In this document: piece by piece, positions 30,446 to 41,700 of the stretch
How positions within the stretch are numbered: position 1 is the first letter of the stretch
Layout of the letters: the number at the start of each line of letters is the position of its first letter
From: Pyrrhosoma nymphula
Lineage: Eukaryota; Arthropoda; Insecta; Odonata; Coenagrionidae
Reading direction: 5' to 3'
DNA: 64,000 nt
Assembly (NCBI GenBank): GCA_963573305.1
Contig: OY754334.1
Location: 88,285,848-88,349,847, forward strand
Program-made: the position numbers and the translations under genes
Notes under the pieces: model-generated
What the model was told of the DNA's origin: nothing
The model's input: only the letters and a program-made list of their open reading frames with translations
Database searches by the model: none

Positions 30446-33340
30446 ATGCCGAAGTGGGCAGTGACCGCAAAACAAAGCGAAGCAGAATTTCGGGACCACG
30501 GATCATATTGTGCTGATGACATTATTTTGTCGTTTTTGCAATACAACTGTTTCGTGGGAAAGGAAGGACAGCTGCATGAAGCATATCGTGAGTGAAAAAC
30601 ACAAGTCTAGTGTAGAAAAAAATTCTGCAAGTGGAAGTACAACTATTTGGCAGGCATCAATTACAAAATTGCTCCAAACGACCAAGAAGAGAGATGGCTC
30701 CTATGAATTTGCAAAAGACACAACAGAGGCCTTCATAAAAGCCAACATTCCGCTTGAGAAGGTGGATGATCCAAAAATTAGAAGATGGTTAAACAAATAC
30801 AAGGAAGGTTAGTGTTAAATTATGTACTTAAGTAGCTGCACTAGACCATTAATAAGTGAAAATTTTATGTTTTTCATACACCTAGTTATTCCATAATGCA
30901 TGTGAACATAATAGGTTCCCATAAAAATTGATCAAATTTTATGAATTCTGCAATTTCTTTGTTTTAAGCATTAGGATTCATTCTCCTTTTATTTTATATC
31001 TACAATACCCAGGGGGTGATGACCTACCCCATGCTCAAATGCTTTGAGAAAAATTCCGGTGTAGGATATTTTTGTACTTTAAATAATGATACCATAGATT
31101 CTATTCAATGCCAGGCAATATTAGTTATGGATAGGGACATGCAAAACTCGCAAATGCGACAACGCGAATTTTTGCGCGAATTCTGGGGTTTTTCCGCGAA
31201 AACGCGAATTTCGTTTTTGTTGCGAATTTCAACATTTAAATCGCGAATTTCAACATTTAAATCGCGAATTTCCTCATTTTCGCGGCCTCTGTAATTAAAA
31301 TTGCGACTGTAAACATTTAGTTGGGCAGTACATATGGAAAATGCCTTTCCGGTACAACTTAATTTAGAAATGTTACTCGGATATAATATTTCAATCAAGT
31401 TTGGTGAACATGAACAAAAGGAGTGAAAAATGCATGCCAAAAGTTTGCTATACAGGCAGTCCCCGAGTTACATAAGCCTCGACTTACATAATATGTACTT
31501 ACCTAAGTGGGAACCTTACTCAAAACGACGAAAATTACGGAAGTTACGGGATGCAAAGAGGGGTTGCATACTTTCAAGGGGCGCGTGTCATAGCATCAGC
31601 ATAGTGATTTTCTTTTGTGACAGTTTTATCACATTCAACAAAACTTATAATGCCTAAGTGGACAGTGACGGTAAAGCAGCGTTAGGCAGAATTTCTACTA
31701 TATGGATTATATTGTGCTGATAACAAAATAATTCTTTGCCGTTTTTACAAAACAAATATCTTGTGGAAAAGGAAGGACAGCTGCACGAAACACATATTGA
31801 GTGAAAAACATAAGGCTAGTGTTGAAAAAAATTCTGCCGGTGGGAGTGGAATTAAATGGCAAGCATCCACAGTAATATTCAGAGTGGTATTTTTTTTACA
31901 AAACTACTAATTCCTTTCAAGGTATGACAACTTCTAAATCAGAAGCTGTAAAGTCGATACTAGTGCAGATAGCATCAAAGACATCAATAAAACTTTGCTC
32001 TCTTGTAGTAGAAGACCCAAGTAGAGTTAGATTTGAAAACAGCTTTTGACCCTCAAGTAGTTCTCACAATGGAGATGAGCCCTGCCAAAAATACGAAATT
32101 GAAAAAAAGTTCATAGCCTTGAGTCAATTGAGATGGTAAAGTTGATGTTGGGGTTTGGGGAAAAACGGTGAATATTACAGCAACAAAATTTCCAGTGTTC
32201 AGTGGATATAATGAAAGCAATTCAGGTACTATAGTTGTTTGAACAATCTTTTGCATTTAAGTGCCTTGAAGCGATTTGGACCCCCTGTGCAAATGTGGAC
32301 TCGGAGAGATTTCTTTCCTCCTACAACACTGCTAACAAATAGGAGAACAAATCTAAATGAAGAAATTTTAGCCACACTTGCAATTTTTGCATTTGAAAAT
32401 ACGGACATTTAACTGTAATTTGCCTTTTTATGTAAATTGGTTAGGTACGTGAAATGTAAAAAAATATAAAATGTGAATACAGCATGGTATTAATTGTTTA
32501 AATTCTCCCTAATCAAACATTTCTTGCCAACAGGTGGGCCTGCTGGGAGGAGAGCTCTTAATTTACACCAAATATTTTGTCATGAAAATAACACCGATTT
32601 CAGGGTAAAATAACACCGCTTTTGCAAAAAACTAACACCACTTTTGGCTATAAAATAACCCCACCTTTTGCAGGTCTCTAGTTATGGAGCATGGGAAACA
32701 GCTGGTTGACTTAATCAAATTATTGGAGGGTTCAAACTATCCTAATGCACACACATTACATAGAGAGTTAAGGAAGTTAAAAATGAGTCTCGAGAATATT
32801 CAAAAGGGTATTTTTTTTGATAAAACCACTAATTACCTACAAACCATGACAACATCTAAAGCAGCTGCTGTAAAGTCAATACTAATGCAGATGGCTTCAA
32901 AGGCATCAACCAAACTTAGTTCTCTTATGGTAGAAGACCCAAGCAGAAAAATATTTGAAAATCTCTCAGTTTTTGATCCCCAAGAAGTTCTGACTACAGA
33001 GGTGAACCCTAACTTAATTACAAAATTAAAAAAAATTAATGGCCTTGAGTCAATGGAGACAGAGAAGTTGATGTTGGGGTTTGGAGAATTACAGCAATTA
33101 CTACAAAAGAAAAATTCCCAGGGTTCAGTGTATATAATTAATGCCATGCAGGTGCTCAAATTGTCTGAGACATCGTTTGCATTTAAGTGCCTGGAAGCAA
33201 TTTGGACCCCCTGTGCAAACGTGGACTCAGAAATATTTCTTTCCTGCTATAGCACTGTGTTAACAGCTAGGAGAACAAATCTAAAAGAAGACAATTTGGC
33301 CACAATGGCAATTTTTTCATTTGAAAATACAGAAGTTTAA
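30446..33340 (+). pseudogene. hAT transposase with CGGBP1-like N-terminus, split by a nested hAT
   Basis: The N-terminal part from ATG 30446 reads MPKWAVTAKQSEAEF. After a frameshift near 30515 it reads FCRFCNTTVSWERK and CMKHIVSEKH, a C-x2-C...H-x5-H BED-like finger. Next comes FIKANIPLEKVDDPKIRRWL, very close to CGGBP1 proteins, which derive from hAT transposases. A short intron or gap follows (GTTAGT at 30809, AG before 31013). The catalytic-region text runs to QCQAILVM, is cut by the element 31132-32680, and resumes EHGKQLVDLIKLLEGSNYPN. It ends FAFKCLEAIWTPCANVDSEI and a stop at 33338-33340. At least one stop and two frameshifts add to the split. Confidence 0.75.
31132..32680 (+). mobile_element. 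nested hAT element, deletion derivative
   Basis: Left end TAGGGACATGCAAAACTCGC; right end (complement) TAGAGACCTGCAAAAGGTGG. Perfect 8-bp duplication GTTATGGA flanks it (31124-31131 and 32681-32688). The interior repeats pieces of its host: a damaged zinc-finger start (ATGCCTAAGTGGACAGTGAC at about 31650) and a transposase end (31920-32410) parallel to 32850-33340. The middle of the transposase is missing, so it is non-autonomous. Confidence 0.9.
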
Positions 33341-33639
33341 TATAAATTTGTCTCTTTATGTAAGTTGAATACATGAATATGTGAAGAATAAAATATACAT
33401 AATGTGAATTCAGTCAACACTCCATGTTTATTATTGCTTAAATTATCCTTAGTCAATATCATCCAAAAGTCAGGGCAACAGGTGGGCACACTAAAAGTGT
33501 GGCACTCAATCAACATCAATTATTTTGTCGTTAAAATAACAGATTTCAGGGTAAAATAACACCACTTTTGTAAAAAAATATCACCACTTTTGGCTAGAAA
33601 ATAACCCCACCTTTTGCATGTCCCTAAATTCATGGGTAA

Positions 33640-34640
33640 TCATGACGTCTAAGGCTTTTTACATGGTTAATCAAATCTTTAAAAAAAGTGCATACTCTGG
33701 GTGTTAGAGGTAAACAATACAAATGGCAAGAATCTTACCTTCTTAATTGAACTCATTTTGTATCACTCTTTGCCAATAGTGCATACTACCACTCAAATGT
33801 AGCTGACAGCTCTCTAGGGGTCCCTCAAGGTTCTACACTTGGTCCAACACTGTTCTTAACCTATATAAATGATATGGCTCATTATGTCACTGACAACACT
33901 AGTTCAAATTCACTTCTTTATGCTGATGCCAAAAACTTCCTTCTCTCCTCATCTACATACTCTACATTGATTGATAATGCCAATGTTATTTCTAAATTAG
34001 TTATATTTTCTCATTATAAAATTGAAAATAACTTTCTAATTAAGTTCAACAATAATATTATAGAGCAGGTAAAATATACATAATTCCTTGGAGTGCACCT
34101 CAGTGACAAACTCTCTTGGGAACTTCATATTGACACTCTCTTGAAAAAAACTTAGCTCTGTGAGACCCATCTTTGCAAAATTGAGCATTATTCCTTTCCC
34201 TAGGGTTACATCATGTTTTCAGTGATATATGTTCGATAAAACCTGTTCACATTCCCCATGAATGTGGATTTTCATCCGTATGAGACTCTAAGATCAAAAT
34301 ACCTCCATCAAGGTAGTGTTAGGACTAGTGCATCCTGCTCTGGTCCTAAGTAATTGGGTATCAAACTATTTAACACATTCAGTGCAGAGCACATCTATTG
34401 ACGTGGTCCCGTCTATGCAGATCTATGGGCCGATCCTTTAACTTTAGGCCCTTTAAGAAATGGGTTCCGTTTCTAGTGTCTCCCTTAAATTCGCGACCCG
34501 CATTGAATGTGTTAATAAACTACCAAATTGGATAAAGAACATTACTTCATTGAGTGCTTTTAAACATAATGTTCAAAGTTTCCTTCTGGAGAAATTGTTT
34601 TACTCCGTAAATGAATATTTACATGACTAATTACCTGTTA
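33640..34640 (+). mobile_element. LINE 3' half, interrupted by a piggyBac MITE
   Basis: Broken RT text: SKAFYMVNQ, then SLGVPQGSTLGPTLFLTYIN, LLYADAKNFLL (the catalytic YADD reads YADA here), FLGVHLSDKLSWELHIDTLL, GIKLF, and after the MITE NKLPNWIKNITSFSAFKHNV with LFYSVNEYLHD and a stop near 34629. Same family as 1262-1650. Confidence 0.75.
34374..34511. mobile_element. piggyBac-type MITE
   Basis: 138 bp with inverted ends CACATTCAGTGCAGAGC and (complement) CACATTCAATGCGGGTC, flanked by TTAA at 34370-34373 and 34512-34515. The ends match the larger piggyBac at 8944-12721 (CATTCAGTGC). Coding capacity is nil. Confidence 0.9.
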
Positions 34641-34644
34641 TATT

Positions 34645-34645
34645 T

Positions 34646-34729
<84 letters not shown>

Positions 34730-34733
34730 TATA
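34645..34733. repeat. TA dinucleotide microsatellite
   Basis: About 45 units of TA with a few G or C interruptions (TATGTATA, TATACATA). It lies just past the LINE 3' end, perhaps grown from its AT-rich tail. Confidence 0.95.
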
Positions 34734-36071
34734 AAAAAGAAGAAGTCCTGACTGACTGACAGATTCATCAACGCACAGCCCAAACTACTGGTGATAGGAC
34801 TGCAAAATTTTAAGGATATATCCGTACCATGGAGTATAGGCGCACTACGAAAGTATTTTTGAAATAAACAATTTTTGGGGTTGTTTTTACCCCATTAATT
34901 TTAACTTTTACACCCATGAGAAAAGCATTGAATTCTGTGCAGAGGTTTTTTTATTTGCTTTTTTAAATTACTTAGACTCAAGATATTGGATGGAAATTTG
35001 TATTATAGAACACCTAAAAGAATGCAGTGTTTAATTTTTTCATTCAATTTTTTTATACGCTTTGTTTTTGTCCAAGTATTGCATTTTTAGCTTTAAATTC
35101 ATCAATTTTTCTTCCTTTTCAACAATAGAAATTTCCTTGTCAACCAGGCGTGAATATCCATTTAATAGCAATATCATGAATGGCCATTCACGTCTGCTGC
35201 ATTTAAAGGCCAGGTTCAGCGACTAATTTTATAGTGTTGACCCCAACCTCACTATTTGCGTTTAATGGCTTTTACATAGTATCAGCATTTAGCACATCAC
35301 AATGATTCTTTTAGTCACATACAACGGCTTTCATGTTTTCTCTCTCGTGCTGAATTTTAACGGGCATCCTCATCTTGCCCTTATTAGCATTATTTATGGC
35401 CGCAGTATGAAATCACAATACCAAGTAGTATACTTGGTATTTTTCTGCTTCTGGAATTAATATAGAAAATGTATACAATCAAAAATATTCTGAGAATTTG
35501 AACTTAAAATCATGATGCATAGGAACATTTATTTTTCCACGGAAAACGAACAATAAGTAGGGATAGGAAAATTTTGCGAACGCGAATTTCGCGAATTTAG
35601 GAAAAATGTCCTAGGAGTGGTAGTTAGTTACAGCATACTCCATACTGACCGGGGAAATGGCTTTTGAACTCGCGAAATGTCGCGAATTGTGCCCCAAAAT
35701 GCGAATTTTCATTTTTTATGAGAAAATGGTTGGAAGTACATTTCAACGACAAGAAAAACATTAAAATTGAAAGAAAATGTTCTCAATTCGATTTAAACAA
35801 ACTCACGTGCAAATATTCCTGAGGTATGCGGAAGTTTGCTTTTCATTTTAGCATAACCGGTGTTACGATAACAATCGCGGGAGGATGACATAGGGTGCTT
35901 TCGATTTACGGCACTAACCGGCAATACACAGCTCGTCACGCCGTGGTGCTTTCTATTTACAATTAGTGGAAAAACCATCTATCAGCATCTATGATCGGTG
36001 GATCTCCGCTCCAAGGTGAGTCGAACAAAGGAAAAGCAATATGCGCATTTATTCTAAGTAATCTGCTACAG

Positions 36072-36249
36072 CAGGGTTTCCCAAACTTTTCCTGCGATGG
36101 AACACTTCGTAAATCCTGAAATTTTAACGGAACACCTTGTGGACTTCACATATATTAAACCATTGCGTTTAGGTAGCAGCATATAAAGCCATTATAGGTT
36201 ACTCTGAACACCCATTAGCCTTCCGTGGAACATAGTTTGGGAATTCCTG
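36072..36249. mobile_element. hAT-type MITE nested in a hAT element
   Basis: 178 bp with inverted ends CAGGGTTTCCCAAACT and (complement) CAGGAATTCCCAAACT. A perfect 8-bp duplication TGCTACAG lies at 36064-36071 and 36250-36257. Non-coding. Confidence 0.9.
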
Positions 36250-36999
36250 TGCTACAGATTTGAAGACGAGACAGACTGTGCATGTGTGAATAGCCGCTTT
36301 GAGCTGTTTCATTTCAATGGGCTTGTTCGCCAAGAGTTTTTAAAATGCCAATTCTGATAGAGTTTGAAAAATAAAGAGAGACGTATTTTTCCATTTTTTG
36401 ATCCGTCGCCTGCTTTTCGAATTATCGGCGGTGAAAAATCGGGGTTCTTAACCCTTTCACGCAAAAGAACCAGCTAGAAAAGTTTTGAAGTCACTCACTG
36501 CTCCGTCCAATCATGCTGGGTGCTATGCAGCATTACCCTTCCCTCGCTTTCCAGCGAGCGAATTAAAAACTGAACCGGATCTCTGATGTTGTCACGAACT
36601 TTTTGAGTGGGTGGCAAGTTTCGCGAATTTTTGTTTTTGATTTAAGAGTGAGTGGCTGAATATAGAAGAATTTTGTGTCCACCGAAAATATATTTTCCAA
36701 TCCATCTACCGAATTCGTGAATTAAATTGCAATTTTGCATCATAGACCTTATTGCAATGGGGTTGTTCCATTGCAATGGTTGCATAGCTAGCTTTAAAGC
36801 ACCAATCAAGGCCAACTACGACCAATATAATTGTCGATATATTTATTTATTGCGTGGCACCAAGATTGATTTTATTGTTTGAATCTCTAGTTTTTGGCTA
36901 TTTCCGTCAAATGAATGTTTTTTTCCAGTGACAACTGTTAAGTATCCTAGTTTTATTCCTGGCTTCTATGCTTTCAAGTGATTTTGATGAGTTATTGAG

Positions 37000-37320
37000 A
37001 TGCCGAATGCAAAATTAAGCGCAAGAGACCGGGCTTTCCAGTATCAAAAAGATGGATTTGAATGTATCGATAAAAGTACGGTCATGTACATACTCTACAA
37101 CTGTCAGGTTGCTTGGGAAAGACTCAATTGGAAAAATTTAAAATCTTCGAAGCAAATAACTGCAACAAACTTTCACAAGGATGGAAAATCTCTAAAGACA
37201 CATGTCAATACACGAAATGTATTAAATTTTATTTTTAAATTTAGTGCCACTTCTCCAGGTTCCGCCACCGAGGTGATTGTCTTCAGTCATAACATGGCTA
37301 GAAGGGGAAGTGTCGCATAA
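37000..37320 (+). pseudogene. CGGBP1-like zinc-finger fragment
   Basis: From ATG 37000 the reading is PNAKLSARDRAFQYQKDGFE, then CIDKSTVMYILYNCQVAWER and HKDGKSLKTHVNTRNV. The layout (a short basic start, a Cys pair, W-E-R, and a distal His) follows the BED-like finger at the N-terminus of the hAT/CGGBP1 family, but the Cys spacing is altered. The frame continues into unrelated sequence and stops at 37318-37320. It is carried by the hAT element at 35558-37517. Confidence 0.5.
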
Positions 37321-37739
37321 TAACCCAGATCATATTGGGTTAAACTATAGTATAAGTGACCCTTTTCTAGACGTAAAAATAATCGGTATTTTATGTGTAT
37401 ATATATAAATTTGTGGTCACTGTGAAAACACCGAAATGTCTTGTTGAAAGTACCGAATTCCTAATTTCAAAGTACCGCTTTTCTCCCTCTCAAACCACCG
37501 AAAAATTCTTATCCCTAACGATAAGAGATCGAACAGGAGATCATGAGTTACATGAAAAGTTGTCAGTTATATGTGCATAGAAGACATTTTATAATCCTTA
37601 AAGTTTGAAAATTGTACTACATTTCGTTTTGTACCATTTGTTTTTCTCTTATGAAATATCTATAAAATATGCTATTTAAAATATTTTCTAAATTAAACCT
37701 CAAATTTCATGTCATGTATTAATTTCATTTTAGCCAGGG

Positions 37740-38080
37740 AAATGTAAAATGCTCAAGATAAGATGAGTCCTTTAATGCATTATCGGTGCAATTACTTCAC
37801 AGCTTCCCGTGTGAAGACTGGTCCCGGGGGTATAGTTGTACTGAAACAACTACAGTTCCTCGTTTGCCTTTCCTTCTCAATGACAATCAACAAGACACAA
37901 GATCAAAATCTTCAGTGGTGTGTGGATAAAATCTGGAAAATCTATGCTTTTAATATGGTAAATTATATGTTGTATGCTCACGAGTGGGACAGCCAAAAAC
38001 TTCAATTGTTTTTACAGAGGGCGGTAAAACCAAAAATATTGTACGTCCCAAAGCTCTTGAATGCATTTTTTAACTTTTAA
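37740..38080 (+). pseudogene. Helitron (Pif1-type) helicase C-terminal relic
   Basis: An open frame at 37763-38080 includes LKQLQFLVCLSFSMTINKTQ, then DQNLQWCVDK and a degenerate FSHGQLYVA-like stretch, ending KPKILYVPKLLN. This follows the helicase end of Helitron RepHel proteins (LQFPVRLAFAMTINKxQGQ, then CFSHGQLYVACSRVG). Key residues are altered and no rolling-circle Rep domain or hairpin terminus is visible, so it is a fragment. Confidence 0.65.
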
Positions 38081-38175
38081 TTAAAGACACACAAAATCAT
38101 TGTCTTTCATTTATTTTGTACATGTAAATTGGTCTGCTTTGTACATGTGTGCATACTTAGAAAGAAAAAGAGGCA

Positions 38176-38460
38176 TTGCAATGCACGTCGGGCATTTTGA
38201 GGGCATGTGCAATTTGGGCAGATTTTCATGAAAGTGAAAATTACGAAAATGCAGACCTATGCCTACCTGAGCGGCGCCATATTGACAACCAGGCTGTGCT
38301 GGCGGCAGTCCGAAAGGGAAAAGGATTAATGTTTAATGATAACCTGTATTGTACCTTGTTGATTAACCTAATAAAGAACCCGATGCATGTGGCGTCCTGG
38401 AGGTTTGTCCCTACGGCCGCCAACCTCGCCGACCGTCCTTCCAGGACCGTGCTCCCGTAA
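38176..38460 (+). pseudogene. retrotransposon RNase H relic
   Basis: The reading contains RRHIDNQAVLAAVRKGKG, then SWRFVPTAANLADRPSR, ending before TAA at 38458-38460. These are the D-N-x-A-x-x-x-x-x-x-K-G and F-V-P-x-x-x-N-x-A-D-x-P-S-R motifs of RNase H in LTR and DIRS-type retrotransposons. No reverse transcriptase lies upstream, so the piece is truncated. Confidence 0.65.
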
Positions 38461-38790
38461 TTACATGCCTAGGTCGGCCATATTGGCCGGCCGAGGGGTA
38501 TATAAGCGCGGGTACACGGGACTGAGGCGGTTGAGTTGGAGGCAAGCGGACGCAGGGACAAGCGCCCAGTCTCTCAGGCCCAGGCGCCACTGGACAGGCA
38601 GACACTCGAGCGAATGCGAGAAAATAATGTCCTACCCAACCTAGACCTGACTCGGGCAGATCAGCATAACTCTGTTTTTTTTTTAATTCTGGTGGGGGTC
38701 TGGGGACGAAACTACCGGCATGGGGGGCTAGCTGCTGCGGTGAGCGAAGCGAGCCGTCAGCGGCTAGAATATACATATCTGCATTGTGCT
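38461..38790 (+). mobile_element. LTR-like segment after the RNase H relic
   Basis: GC-rich sequence with GGGGTATATAAGCGCGGGTA, a strong TATA-type core promoter, at about 38496. It follows directly on the RNase H stop and ends near TGCTGCGGTGAGCGAAGCG. Position and promoter suggest a retrotransposon terminal region; no second copy exists in the window to prove it. Confidence 0.4.
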
Positions 38791-38799
38791 CATTGTGCC

Positions 38800-41700
38800 T
38801 AACTTCTTTATCATTTTTTTTATTGGTTTTTCTTTGTCTTTGTGTTTGATTGTGTATACATCTTCTCGACGTGTCTTATATCATGTAAAAATGTGATCTT
38901 TGGACAAAACTTATTTTTTCTTGACTTATACTGGTTTGATGGATTAAAACATTTCCTCTCTGTATTAACTTGTATGAGCTGGATCCGAAACTTACAGAAA
39001 AAAGAAATGGAGAATAACATCATTCAATTATCCTTTCTTCGCTGAACTTCTCAGCATTTAGCTTAAAAATTACTCTTCTTCACTCCTACAACCAATGATT
39101 AGTGAAAAAAAACCAAGCAAACCCTATTCTACATTTTCTTATAAGTACATATGTACATACATATTGCAATTTCACAGGGGCCACATCTTCCTTCAAAATG
39201 TGTATGTATTCCTGGCTTCCCAGAGGAATATTAAGGTTTTCAACGTCATAATGCATAGCTGAGTCAGTTGTCAAGTGGAAAGTAGGTACATTTTCTTATT
39301 TATTTATTGTGCTGTGCACCTGAAACATTCTACTATCGATGCAAAAATGGTAGAATGCTGAACTTTAAGCACATGTATGAAATTCCAACGGAGCTCCATA
39401 GGGTCGAGTGATATACCGTTTTACTCCTTGTTTACTTGACTACAAAATGCATTCATTGAAAAGTGTTTAAATGTGAATGTTTAGCTTCTACGGTTGAAAG
39501 AGTGAAGAAAAACATGCAAAAAACTAGGAGAAAGGCGAAACGGTCGTCTTCTTCATCTCGTCACTGACAAAATATTTGATTAGTACACTTCATTATTTTT
39601 CTATGAAGAGAACGACATCTTCGCATTACAACTATTTTTTTAAATTAAATTTTACCCATTCTTCGATTTTTCAAATGGTCGAAAGCTAGATTTCAATTTC
39701 CGAGATGTAGAAAGGTTATCAATATCGAAGTTACGTATGCTTTATGGAAAAAATATTGCAAAACTTTTCATGTAAGGAAATGTTGATATTCTTCCTCTTA
39801 CTTAAATTAAACCACAAAGGAGGAAATCACCCTGCAGCAATGCACACTACCAATTTGCACAGTTGGTAATGGTGATAGGGTAGTAGTAGTAGTAATGGGG
39901 AAGTAACTGGGTAGTATTAATGGGGACGATTAGTCTTATGTCAGTTCAAACGAGTTAATGAAGAGTAAGAATATAGTCTTCCACTTCATGTCATTCTATA
40001 AATATATACTGTGCATATCCTTTGTTTTTATTTTTCATGAATACATTGCAAAGTGTTAAGCCCATGGTTCATCTTTTGCCCAAAATTTTGGCGAAAATGG
40101 GTTGATTGTAAACGTATTGGAGAGACTTTGGATCAGCCAGTAAACACTTCATTCATAATTAAACACAAAATTTGATAGCACTATTCCACAGATTGAATAA
40201 AAGTTACAATACGTTTCAGCTATAACTGATGATGACTTTACAGCTGAAACGTGTTGTACCTTTTATTAAATCTGTGGAATAGTGCTATCAAATTTTGTGT
40301 TTAATTATGATATCCTTCTACTACATCTCACAGGACACAGTTACTTCATTCATAGCTTTGAGTAATTAATTTCTGGTGAACAATAGACCGTTTTTATGTG
40401 TTTATTGGTACAATCAGCAGCTTTCTCCTTTTCGCAGTCGTAACATTTCCACAAGTAATTTACATCTTGATTGAAATGTAAACTAAAGTGTGAGAATTGG
40501 GAAAATCTTGTTTATTCTCAGTAATATTGACTATATTCATCCTATGAGGCAACATAGGTTTCAATTAATTAATGCCAGAACACAGTTATCGTAATGGGAT
40601 GGTTTTTCCTCAAACTATCACAACATTTAGATATAAAAATTAGTTCTCGCAGTTACATTGACGTACAGGAGTGTCCAGGTATATATGTAACACTTTCTCA
40701 CCTTGCATTATTTGATTTTAAAAGCAAAGATTGACATGTACTGACAAAACATAGGTATACACGCAATAAAAATGCAAAAGATAAAAGTCACGTAGGCAGT
40801 GGATAAGAAGATTCTAGGTGTACCTAACTAAAAAAACTCAACATCATAAGTCGGTTGGAGGTTGTCTTTTCATTGGAATGCATCGGAATCATCTCTCTAA
40901 TGGGAATAGCCATATGCCTATCAAAATCTTTGCTCTCAAATTTTCCAAATTGCCATCATAAGGACATAAGGCCTAAATATTTTCACAATGCTTCACATTC
41001 CAAAAATCAAAAGTAACATTTATTTTTCAAAATTCAATCCCTGTTTTTGAAAAGGTATATTTATAGCATATACTTGTTTTATTTTCCTTTATTTCAATGC
41101 TTAATTAAACTTGATAATTTGTCGCATTTTGTATTATCCCTCTTTGGTAAAGACTGATTTAAATGCAAGTGACAGAGACAGAACCTCCATATACACTCCT
41201 TAAATATCTCCCCGCATCCATCTACTCACCAAGAAGATGCTTCGTTTACCCTCTGATATTCCACCTCATGCTCCTCTGACTCTTAGTTCACCCTCCCTTG
41301 GCGCTTGAGCAACTCTTCATTCACTTGCTGATAGGAGCTTCGTTGATGCCCCCTTTATACGATAGTTTCGCCAGGGATGTATGTACCCTACATAAAAAAT
41401 TAACTCAATCACATTATATTAATAGAACTGTTAAATTACTACATAAACAGAAGAGGGTAAAGCAGGGAATATTAAGATGAAAACTTATGCAAAGAAAAAC
41501 CTGCTTTCTCAGGAATGCTTAATGCTTAAATGCTTATGAATGCATTATTAATTTACAGAAAAATATGCACAACTCTTATGTACTTCAAACTTATCTTTGG
41601 GTAACTGGTTCCGATACTAGTGGAAGCACGATTGTGAGTTGAATGATAATTCCTTGGGAGTGCTTGGTATGAATGAAATCAGATGTGTAATAAGGGAGTC

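Larger units (their letters stand above)
29551..33626 (+). mobile_element. hAT element carrying a CGGBP1-like zinc finger (host of a nested copy)
   Basis: Left end TAGGGACATGCAAAAGTCGC, right end (complement) TAGGGACATGCAAAAGGTGG; the first 16 bases are identical. Subterminal GCGAATTT/CGCGAA motifs cluster at the left end. It contains a damaged transposase (30446-33340). The related element at 31132-32680 is inserted within it. Without that insert it is about 2.5 kb. No clean 8-bp duplication was found: flanks are CATGGGCG and AATTCATG. Confidence 0.75.
35558..37517 (+). mobile_element. hAT element with CGGBP1-like finger, non-autonomous
   Basis: Ends TAGGGATAGGAAAATTTTGC and (complement) TAGGGATAAGAATTTTTCGG. 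Flanks ACAATAAG (35550-35557) and ACGATAAG (37518-37525) match at 7 of 8. The left end is rich in CGCGAATTTCG motifs, like the elements at 29551 and 31132. It contains one open zinc-finger frame and a nested hAT MITE, but no transposase core. Confidence 0.8.

Noticed and set aside
29543..33638. Target-site duplication for the outer hAT at 29551-33626
   Set aside because: Flanks share TCATGGG but at different distances from the ends, so no true 8-bp duplication could be claimed.
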